This document shows positions 8,977-15,086 of a stretch of DNA of 36,487 bases, one piece after another. Source of the DNA: Candidatus Saccharimonadota bacterium (GTDB lineage Bacteria > Patescibacteriota > Saccharimonadia > Saccharimonadales > Saccharimonadaceae); contig JAFUCF010000014.1 of assembly GCA_017459845.1 (NCBI GenBank), forward strand, positions 1-36,487. Reading direction: 5' to 3'. Numbering within the stretch: position 1 is the stretch's first letter; every line of letters begins with the position of its first letter. Made by a program: the position numbers and the translations under genes. The notes under the pieces were generated by a model. The model saw only the letters and a program-made list of their open reading frames with translations. It was not told where the DNA came from and searched no databases.

Positions 8977-9006
8977 TGAAAAGTATGCTACAATATTTAG
9001 TAGCAT
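8965..9006 (+). promoter_or_regulatory. tRNA-Glu promoter with palindrome over the -10
   Basis: TTGATT, a 17-base spacer and TACAAT (8988-8993) form a sigma70-type promoter whose -35 lies inside the end of the DUF3048 gene. The -10 sits in an inverted repeat, GTATGCTA ... TAGCATAC, so a DNA-binding protein or a short hairpin could act here. Confidence 0.6.
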
Positions 9007-9010
9007 ACAA

Positions 9011-9087
9011 GGCTCCTTCGTCTAGTGGTCCAGGACGTCTGGTTCTCATCCAGAAAATCGCGGGTTCGACTCCCGCAGGAGTCACCA
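9011..9087 (+). tRNA. tRNA-Glu (anticodon CTC)
   Basis: The acceptor arms GGCTCCT and AGGAGTC pair over seven bases, with discriminator A and encoded CCA. The anticodon loop TTCTCAT gives CTC, reading GAG. The T arm is CGGG-TTCGACT-CCCG. A 21-base copy of the 3' end recurs at 9154-9174. Confidence 0.95.
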
Positions 9088-9288
9088 AAGAAAAACTAGC
9101 CCGTAGGGCTTGTTTTTATTTGGTGCGACGCCCGGGAGAAGGACGAAGTCCGCACTCCCGCAGGAGTCACCAAACAAGGAAACGAGTGAAACAAAAAAGC
9201 TCGCTTTTTTGTTTCCGAGTGACGCAGTTTGGAAGACACGAAGTGGCTACCAAAATAAAAAATATACCCGAAGGGTGTATTTTTTTGG
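9083..9288 (+). repeat. Array of long hairpins derived from the tRNA-Glu 3' end
   Basis: Three long hairpins follow one another: 9083-9125, 9170-9232 and 9250-9288. Each opens with (CA)CCAAA and closes with TTTGG(TG), so the tRNA's own A-CCA-AA end forms the outer arm of the first. The first contains AGCCC-gta-GGGCT and T-runs and can act as the tRNA terminator. Between the first two, a 21-base duplicate of the tRNA 3' end (9154-9174) pairs with GGTG..GAC..CGGGAG upstream of it. The second has a perfect 13-bp inner stem (GAAACAAAAAAGC). The third has ACCC-gaa-GGGT with a T-run. Confidence 0.75.
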
Positions 9289-9322
9289 CAAGAAAAAAGC
9301 CCGGCCTAAACCGGGCTCTTGC
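9288..9322 (-). terminator. Intrinsic terminator of the pyrophosphatase gene
   Basis: On the minus strand GCAAGAGCCCGG pairs with CCGGGC...CTTGC, with a TTTTTT run after the G/C stem, a few bases past the stop codon at 9330. Confidence 0.8.
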
Positions 9323-9329
9323 ATAGAGA

Positions 9330-11534
9330 TTAGAATAATCTATATGCATAGAAAAGGGAAGCAAGGGTATTTGACACTGTAGACATTGTTTTAATGAAGA
9401 TATCGAGGTCTGGTCCAACAACGTCTTTTCTAGTATCTCCTACCGTATCGCCTGTAACGGCTGCCTTATGTGCAGCCGAACCTTTACCGATAACGATAAA
9501 CTGTCCATTCTCATCGCGTATCGGCTCACCGTCTTCGCCTAATTTATAAAGCATTCCAGCCTCAATAAGCTTTTTCGCATTATCAAATGCACCGCCAGAA
9601 TTACCCATAAAGAGCGCACCGCGGATTGCTACTACTGTAGAGCCGCCTAAAAGTCCTAACACAAATTCCGGGCCAAACAAGAACCCACAGACTACCGGTG
9701 CCACCAAAGCTAAAACCGACGGTATAAGCATATTATGAAGGGCTTCATCTGCCGCCATGCTGATGATAGACTCGTAGTCCGGCATATCCGGTTCGTTCTC
9801 GTCCAGAATCTTCGGATTGTCAGTCAGCTGCTTTTCGCCAGCATCGGCTAATTTTTTAGCTGCTTTAATTGTATTATCAGTCAAAATTGCCGTAAAATAT
9901 TCAATTAAAGCGCCACCGATAATCGCCCCACCAATGATGCCAATAATCGTCATTGCATTTGTAAAATCAGCTGCTGGGTAAGAGCCAATATAAGACATAA
10001 TCAGCGCCACCGTCGCAAAACCCCCCGCGCCAATCGCATTACCCTTACCAATTGCTGCCGTAGTATTGCCAACCGCGTCGAGCTCATCCGTAATTTTTCT
10101 CACTTCTGCCGGCAGCCCACAGCTTTCAGCAATACCACCCGCATTGTCTGCAATCGGGCCAAAAGCATCAATCGAGACCGTTGTGCCAACAAAGCTCAGC
10201 ATTCCCAACGCTGCAATTGCAATGCCATAAGCGCCACAAAACGTGCCGGAAAGCATCATAGACACTACGATTACGAGTACTGGCGCCAATACCGAACGCG
10301 AACCTATAGCATCACCCTTAGTCACTACGAAGGCCTCGCCTTCGGTCGCCATATAAGCCAGTGACTTTACGTGATGATGTTTTAAGCTTGTATATAGCTC
10401 CGTGAGTTTGCCCACAGCTACCGAGCTAATCATACCAAGGCTCGCCGCCACCCAAGGCGAAAGCCAGCCCAGTTTAAAGGTATCCGTAAGGTCCATTCCG
10501 CCAAAGACTATTCTTGCGCCAATCAGGCTGATTACCATTACAGCTCCAGCCGATACATAAGTCGCAAAATCCAACTCTTCTGCCGGATCTACATCCTCAC
10601 GTGACACTTCCTGCTCTACTCCGTTGACAACTTTAATCCGTTTGCGGTTTTTCAAGATAATATAATTTACCCCTACTACGCTCGCAATCAAACCACCACC
10701 CGCCAAGACAAACGGAAACGTACAAGCCGCGTTCAACATCGCAATGTCGTCAGAGAAGATTGGCCCAGACACCAACATACAAGCCACCGGCGTAGCCACA
10801 AACGATTCCAAAAGGTCTGAAACGTTCCCAGCAATATCATTGACATTATCGCCAATAAAGTCGGCCACTGTATTTGGCATTCTAGAGTCATCTTCCGGTA
10901 AGTTATGAACATTCTTTCCTACGATATCCGCCGAAATATCTGCTGCTTTTGTGTAATTACCACCAGCCACTCTGTTAAACATTGCAACCAGCGAGCAGCC
11001 CAACGAATAGGTCGTTAGCCTCATCGTAGTCGGATTGTTCAAGACGGAAAGGAGCAACCCATGGGTTGTATCCATCGGTTTCATCCCGCCACAGAATATC
11101 CAGACTAATGACAAGCCAAACAGGCCAAAGGCCGGCACTGAATAGCCGCCAATACTCCCGCCCATCAGAGCAATTCTTACCGTCCGGCTCATTGCGCCAG
11201 TTACTGCAGCTGCATTAGCCGTACGAACATTGGCATACGTCCCGCCCCGCATACTGACAACGACAGCCAAACTACTCATCAATGCCCCCAGCATCAAGGT
11301 TACTGCAGACATTGGATCCATGAAAAGCGCATAAACGCCTGCAACAACCAGCGCCGTCGGTATAATTACCCGGTACTCTCGCCGCATAAACGTTTTTGCA
11401 CCATCACGAAGGATTTTTGCAAGCTCTACCATCTTTTTGTTGCCTTCATCGTGATTTTTAAGGTCCATAAAATTATGGTAAATCACCCCAAAGGTTAAGA
11501 TGGAAAGAGCCAGTACTACATAACACACTATCAT
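9330..11534 (-). CDS. hppA: Membrane-bound ion-pumping pyrophosphatase (K+-dependent type)
   Basis: A 734-residue, ~16-helix integral membrane enzyme that couples PPi hydrolysis to H+ or Na+ export. The substrate region reads DISADIVGK, PEDDSR, and DNVND; later blocks are DAFGPIADNAGGIAE, GNTTAAIGKG, and KAAVTGDTVGDTRKD. Ala in GNTTAA is the hallmark of the K+-dependent subfamily (K+-independent enzymes have Lys). Glu in DLLESF sits where Na+-type and other K+-dependent enzymes have it. Some usually fixed positions differ: GKVE reads GKNV, and DNVGDNVGD reads DFIGDNVND. The ATG is preceded by AAGGAGG at 7-8 bases, and a ~130-nt leader lies upstream. It probably supplies the main ion gradient of a fermentative host; pump ion is undecided. 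Confidence 0.93.
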   Translation of the reverse strand: MIVCYVVLALSILTFGVIYHNFMDLKNHDEGNKKMVELAKILRDGAKTFMRREYRVIIPTALVVAGVYALFMDPMSAVTLMLGALMSSLAVVVSMRGGTYANVRTANAAAVTGAMSRTVRIALMGGSIGGYSVPAFGLFGLSLVWIFCGGMKPMDTTHGLLLSVLNNPTTMRLTTYSLGCSLVAMFNRVAGGNYTKAADISADIVGKNVHNLPEDDSRMPNTVADFIGDNVNDIAGNVSDLLESFVATPVACMLVSGPIFSDDIAMLNAACTFPFVLAGGGLIASVVGVNYIILKNRKRIKVVNGVEQEVSREDVDPAEELDFATYVSAGAVMVISLIGARIVFGGMDLTDTFKLGWLSPWVAASLGMISSVAVGKLTELYTSLKHHHVKSLAYMATEGEAFVVTKGDAIGSRSVLAPVLVIVVSMMLSGTFCGAYGIAIAALGMLSFVGTTVSIDAFGPIADNAGGIAESCGLPAEVRKITDELDAVGNTTAAIGKGNAIGAGGFATVALIMSYIGSYPAADFTNAMTIIGIIGGAIIGGALIEYFTAILTDNTIKAAKKLADAGEKQLTDNPKILDENEPDMPDYESIISMAADEALHNMLIPSVLALVAPVVCGFLFGPEFVLGLLGGSTVVAIRGALFMGNSGGAFDNAKKLIEAGMLYKLGEDGEPIRDENGQFIVIGKGSAAHKAAVTGDTVGDTRKDVVGPDLDIFIKTMSTVSNTLASLFYAYRLF

Positions 11535-11679
11535 ACTCTTGCCTCCTTTTTAAAGAACTAAGCGGGCTAAATGCCCACCATCCACAGGTTACTGACGAGC
11601 TAGGCTCGCCATAAGTACAAGGGCCCGCTCGCCAGCCCACGTGGCGCAAATTTTCGTTTGCGTACCATCTCAGATTATA
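11535..11679 (-). promoter_or_regulatory. Promoter and structured 5' leader of hppA
   Basis: On the minus strand an extended -10 TGGTATAAT (TATAAT at 11674-11679) predicts a start near 11666 and an untranslated leader of about 130 nt. The leader can form CGCAAA/TTTGCG, GGCGAGC-cta-GCTCGTC and GGGC-attta-GCCC hairpins before AAGGAGG and the ATG. Such a long leader is exceptional among the short or absent leaders here. A riboswitch or other RNA control is possible; I could not match it to a known class. Confidence 0.5.
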
Positions 11680-11761
11680 CCACTTCTGTCCTAAAAACAC
11701 AATATACTTATCCCTGTTACTCTTATGCTTATCCCAGCTTGTCAGACAAAAGATTTTGTGT

Positions 11762-11767
11762 TATAAT
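11762..11767 (+). promoter_or_regulatory. Extended -10 TGTTATAAT of der (leaderless)
   Basis: TATAAT ends seven bases before the der ATG at 11775, and no Shine-Dalgarno sequence lies between. Confidence 0.6.
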
Positions 11768-11774
11768 TTTCTTT

Positions 11775-13250
11775 ATGAAAAGTCTCCCTATTGTAGCACT
11801 TATTGGCCAAACCAACGCCGGCAAATCCAGCCTGCTTAACCGCTTTGCGCACAAAAATATTGCCATTGTCGCCCGCGAAGAAGGCACCACCCGCGATAAT
11901 GTCTATGCTCGCATTGGGGATGATTTTCTCTTAGTTGATACTGCCGGCTTAAAAAAGCCAGAAGATGATTTTGAGGCTTCCATCAGAGAGCAAATAGATG
12001 ACGCTATAGACGCCGCCGCTATCATCTGCGTGGTGGTAGATTCCACTAAATATTTTGACGATCACGACCGTCAAATTGCCCGCTCCGCCCTCCGCTCTAA
12101 AAAGCCAGTCTATCTCCTGCTAAATAAGTCTGACCGTGGCGAGTCTTTAGATATCAATGAGTTCCGCGCTCTTGGTATTTCAGAAGACCATATCTTCCGT
12201 ACTTCTGCCACCACCGGACAGGGTATTACAGACTTAAAAAGAACATTAGAAAGAGATTTAGAGCAAAATATAGCCCATCCTGGAAAAACGCTGAGCCAAA
12301 CCCCAGACCTCAAAATAGCCCTCATCGGCCGCCCAAACGTTGGTAAGTCTAGCCTATTTAACTCTCTAGGCCAAAAACAACAAGCCATCGTCAGTTCCAG
12401 ACAGGGAACAACCAGGGACATCAACCGTATGGAAGTAAAATACAAAGGCAAAACTATTGAAATACTAGACACCGCCGGCCTACGTAAACCCGGCAAACGC
12501 GAAGTAGGAATAGAAAAGTTTTCCGCGCTCCGCACTCTTGCCGCCATAGAAGAAGCCGATATTTGCGCCCTTCTCATCGACTCCACCGAGCCACACGCTA
12601 AATTAGACCAAGCCCTCGCCGGCGAAATCATCAAAGCCGGCAAGGGGATTATCCTCATTCTTACTAAAACTGATCTGTTACAAGCTGGTAACCCTCGCCG
12701 GGCTGTTAAGGGGTGGCCCGAAAATGGGGTTCCCCCTGAAGAAGTTTTTTCCGAAGGAAAAAGTTCTTTAGGGGTGAATTTTCGGGACAGGGCCCCGCAA
12801 CACCCGCGCGGGACGAGCCAGCTTGCCACAGATAAGATCCTAGACGAACTAGAATATGATTTTAATTTTATACCTTTTGCGCCAGCACTCATTACATCGT
12901 CTAAAACCGGCAAAAACGTCACTCGGCTCTTTGAGCTTGCACTCACCGTTGACGAGCAACGTCACCATGAGATGAAAACTTCCGAGCTCAACAAAATTTT
13001 GCGTGATGCTATTATTTCCCATCCGCCAGCCGGCCTCAAAAATACCCGCCCAAAACCTAAATACATCGTTCAGACCGACACTTGCCCGCCATGGTTCGTT
13101 ATACACGGCCACGACTTAAAGTTGCTCCACTGGTCTTACAAGCGCTTTTTAGAGCGCAAAATCCGCGAGGTTTACCCCTTTATTGGCACCCCGATTATGT
13201 TCTCTTTCCGGAGTTCAGACCGCGATAATCCAAGAGATATGGTAAAATAA
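11775..13250 (+). CDS. der: Ribosome biogenesis GTPase Der with in-frame insertion
   Basis: This 491-residue double-GTPase assists 50S subunit maturation. G domain 1 has GQTNAGKSS (~9), DTAG (~55) and NKSD (~116). G domain 2 has GRPNVGKSS (~184), DTAGLRKPG (~233) and TKTD (296-299). A KH-like domain fills the last ~90 residues. Normally TKTD is followed within a few residues by the helix before SALTG; here ~48 extra residues (about 303-350) intervene, rich in Gly, Pro, Arg and unlike Der. They are encoded by a 145-bp palindrome. The frame is intact, so the protein may still function with an exposed loop. The start at 11775 is set by the N-terminal MKSLPIVALIG and the -10 seven bases upstream. 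pth follows, with its -10 inside the der stop region. Confidence 0.93.
   Translation: MKSLPIVALIGQTNAGKSSLLNRFAHKNIAIVAREEGTTRDNVYARIGDDFLLVDTAGLKKPEDDFEASIREQIDDAIDAAAIICVVVDSTKYFDDHDRQIARSALRSKKPVYLLLNKSDRGESLDINEFRALGISEDHIFRTSATTGQGITDLKRTLERDLEQNIAHPGKTLSQTPDLKIALIGRPNVGKSSLFNSLGQKQQAIVSSRQGTTRDINRMEVKYKGKTIEILDTAGLRKPGKREVGIEKFSALRTLAAIEEADICALLIDSTEPHAKLDQALAGEIIKAGKGIILILTKTDLLQAGNPRRAVKGWPENGVPPEEVFSEGKSSLGVNFRDRAPQHPRGTSQLATDKILDELEYDFNFIPFAPALITSSKTGKNVTRLFELALTVDEQRHHEMKTSELNKILRDAIISHPPAGLKNTRPKPKYIVQTDTCPPWFVIHGHDLKLLHWSYKRFLERKIREVYPFIGTPIMFSFRSSDRDNPRDMVK
12681..12825. repeat. 145-bp palindromic element inserted in frame in der
   Basis: Outer arms CAAGCTGG and CCAGCTTG are followed inward by further pairing segments: GGG/CCC runs, GGGG/CCCC, CCCGAAAAT/ATTTTCGGG, CCCCT/AGGGG, AGAA/TTCT and a TTTTT-CC-gaa-GG-AAAAA tip. 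The whole element is one long imperfect hairpin. It encodes residues about 303-350 of Der without a stop codon, and falls just after the TKTD motif, where homologous proteins have no comparable segment. Coding palindromic elements of this kind are known from Rickettsia. Confidence 0.8.
13243..13248 (+). promoter_or_regulatory. Extended -10 TGGTAAAAT of pth inside der 3' end
   Basis: TGGTAAAAT overlaps the last codons of der (Met-Val-Lys-stop) and ends six bases before the pth ATG, giving a leaderless message from within the upstream gene. Confidence 0.55.
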
Positions 13251-13254
13251 TCTC

Positions 13255-13770
13255 ATGAAACTAATCGTAGGCCTCGGCAACCCAGGTAATGACTATAATT
13301 TCACCCGCCACAACTCCGGTTTTTTGGCCCTCGATTTTTATGCCAAACTCCACGGCCTCAGCTGGGAGCCACATCCTAAGTTTGACGCAATCTATCTAAA
13401 AGATGGAGACAGTATATTCATTAAGCCACAAGGTTATTATAACACCTCTGGTATCCCTGTCCGCGCCTACCAAAACTTCTATAAAATCCTCCTAGAAAAC
13501 ATTCTCGTTATTTGCGACGATTTTAATCTAGAATTTGGTAAACTCCGCGAACGCGAAAAAGGCTCTGCTGGCGGCAACAATGGCTTAAAATCCGTCATCC
13601 AAGAGCTTGGGACCGAGAACTTCCCAAGGCTCCGCATCGGCACAGGGAACGATGAGCTCCGTCATAAAATGGGCGATGTAGATTTCGTCCTCTCGCGCTT
13701 TACCCCAGAGGAAAAGGCGCACCTCCCAGAAGTACTTAAAGAAGTCTCCGCGCGTATAGACAAAATCTAG
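13255..13770 (+). CDS. pth: Peptidyl-tRNA hydrolase
   Basis: A 171-residue enzyme that frees tRNA from prematurely released peptidyl-tRNA. GLGNPG (6-11) and the catalytic His in TRHNSGF (~20) are present. The Asp of CDDFN (~90) and the GSAGGNNGLKS loop complete the site. It is about 15-20 residues shorter than most bacterial Pth at the C-terminus, where a flexible lid-helix region is usual. Coding sense ends only two bases from the convergent dprA stop, so no separate terminator fits between the two genes. Confidence 0.95.
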   Translation: MKLIVGLGNPGNDYNFTRHNSGFLALDFYAKLHGLSWEPHPKFDAIYLKDGDSIFIKPQGYYNTSGIPVRAYQNFYKILLENILVICDDFNLEFGKLREREKGSAGGNNGLKSVIQELGTENFPRLRIGTGNDELRHKMGDVDFVLSRFTPEEKAHLPEVLKEVSARIDKI

Positions 13771-13772
13771 CC

Positions 13773-14645
13773 TTAGCGGAGCATCCAATTATTCATCCCT
13801 AGTGGCCTTACCACCCCTTTTATCTCCAGCATTGTAATAGATTGAGCAAATTCTGCTGCTGAAATGCCTAGTTCCTCTATTATTTTTTCTCCGCCCAAAA
13901 CCCCCTCAGAGATCTTGCCCGCTATCGCCTTCTCTGTTGGCGAGCCGGAAAACACCGGTACATTACTGCTACATTCTTCTCCTGGCAAACCGCCCGGATA
14001 GAGCTCCTCTAAAATATCGCTCGGCCGAGTATATACCCTCGCCCCCTGCGCAATCAGCCGATTACATCCCACCGAGGTTATCCTCGTAATATCCCCCGGC
14101 GCTACAAATAGTTCCTTCCCCTGATCCAAAGTATGCATAGCGGTATTCAAAGTCCCACTCCGCTCCGCTGCCTCCGTAATCAATACCATCTGTGATAGCC
14201 CCGCAATCAGTCTATTCCGATATAGAAACGATAATTTATAGTCTAATTTCTCGCCCGGCCCGTATTCAGATATAATTGCCCCGCCGTTTTGGACAATTTC
14301 CTCTGCCAGCCTGATATGCTCTCTTGGGTATATTTCATCAATCGGCGTGCCGAGGACCGCTACAGTCACACCGCCGGCATCTAGCGCCGCCCGCGATGCC
14401 ACGGAGTCTACACCGTAAGCCAGCCCAGACACTATCACTACGCCCGCCTTCGCTAACTCAAAAGCCGCCTCATAGGCCACCTTTTCACCATACGGAGTAC
14501 ACTTTCTTGCCCCCACAATCCCCACCGTTTTTACCACATTTTCCGGCAATTTTCCATTAAAATATAATATTTTAGGCTTAACCGCAATGGTTTCTAACAC
14601 CTCTGTAAATTTTGCCTCTTGGGGTGAAATTTGGTTGATTTTCAT
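13773..14645 (-). CDS. dprA: DNA-processing protein DprA
   Basis: This 290-residue protein loads RecA on incoming single-stranded DNA during natural transformation. The Rossmann-like core shows VGIVGARKCTPYG, VSGLAYGVDSVASRAALDAGG, TVAVLGTPIDEIYP and a late SGTLNTAMHTLDQGKELFVAPG. A C-terminal winged-helix (DML1-type) domain covers about 235-290. The N-terminal SAM-like domain of longer homologues is nearly absent, which is common in reduced genomes. I take ATG 14645 (MKINQISPQEAKF); a longer frame would run through the divergent ncRNA promoter. A minus-strand TTATAAT at about 14757-14763 might drive it. It implies DNA uptake capability but no other com genes are in the window. Confidence 0.92.
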   Translation of the reverse strand: MKINQISPQEAKFTEVLETIAVKPKILYFNGKLPENVVKTVGIVGARKCTPYGEKVAYEAAFELAKAGVVIVSGLAYGVDSVASRAALDAGGVTVAVLGTPIDEIYPREHIRLAEEIVQNGGAIISEYGPGEKLDYKLSFLYRNRLIAGLSQMVLITEAAERSGTLNTAMHTLDQGKELFVAPGDITRITSVGCNRLIAQGARVYTRPSDILEELYPGGLPGEECSSNVPVFSGSPTEKAIAGKISEGVLGGEKIIEELGISAAEFAQSITMLEIKGVVRPLGMNNWMLR

Positions 14646-14664
14646 TAAAAAACTTGAAAAAGTG

Positions 14665-14693
14665 TTGACTTTTATTTTTTTGTGTGATATAAT
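14665..14693 (+). promoter_or_regulatory. Near-consensus sigma70 promoter of an RNA gene
   Basis: TTGACT (14665-14670), a 17-base spacer and TATAAT (14688-14693) form one of the two best -35/-10 promoters in the window. It faces away from dprA and no protein ORF follows for nearly 400 bases. Confidence 0.75.
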
Positions 14694-14699
14694 CTCAAC

Positions 14700-15042
14700 A
14701 GTTGGGCATTTTCTAAATGTCCACACCGCACCTAAAAAATCATAATTCTACTTCCATTATAACGCGTTTCGCGTCAGAATGGAAGCCGAATTGCTGTGTT
14801 CTTGAACGCTTTTCGGGCTTACAATTTTTCTTATGATGGTCCCATCCATCCCGGTTGTAAGTTTAAAAGTATTACCTCCACTTTAGAAAAGATGTTCAAG
14901 GATATAGCAATCCCCATAACCGGCGGGCCCCGTTTTGTGTGAGGTGGGCTGCGCTTCCGGGGTGGCCCGGTATCTTAAAAGGAAGGTTGTGGGGCGAAAA
15001 AGCCCCTTGAGTAAAGCCCACCCATGCTCAAGGGGCTTTTTG
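14700..15042 (+). ncRNA. Unassigned ~340-nt structured RNA with own promoter and terminator
   Basis: The transcript from the strong promoter has no convincing ORF. Hairpins seen in order: CTTCCATT...AATGGAAG with inner ACGCG-ttt-CGCGT (about 14752-14787); CTTACAA...TTGTAAG with inner GATGG/CCATC (14819-14862); ACCGG and CCCCG pairing with CGGGG and CCGGT (about 14920-14975); and a terminator, AGCCCCTTGAG...CTCAAGGGGCT then TTTTT (15001-15042). I looked for tmRNA (CCA end, tag), RNase P (GAGGAAAGUC, ACAGAA), and SRP (GGAAGGAAGCAG) hallmarks and found none. 6S RNA cannot be excluded. The terminator also separates it from topA. Confidence 0.6.
15001..15042 (+). terminator. Intrinsic terminator of the structured RNA
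   Basis: An 11-bp perfect stem (AGCCCCTTGAG / CTCAAGGGGCT) with a 15-nt loop is followed by TTTTT. The first arm can alternatively pair with GGGGC just upstream (14992-14996), so an antiterminated form is conceivable. Confidence 0.8.
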
Positions 15043-15086
15043 GTGCTATGCTTGCTAAAATCAAAATCTATGATAGTATAATAAAT

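Noticed and set aside
12110-12946. 278-codon minus-strand frame across der
   Set aside because: It is the antisense shadow of a well-conserved GTPase and has no recognisable domain or start signal.
14900-15042. T-box leader of topA
   Set aside because: GGGGTGGCCCGG resembles the T-box antiterminator only loosely; no specifier loop is evident and topA is not a usual T-box target.
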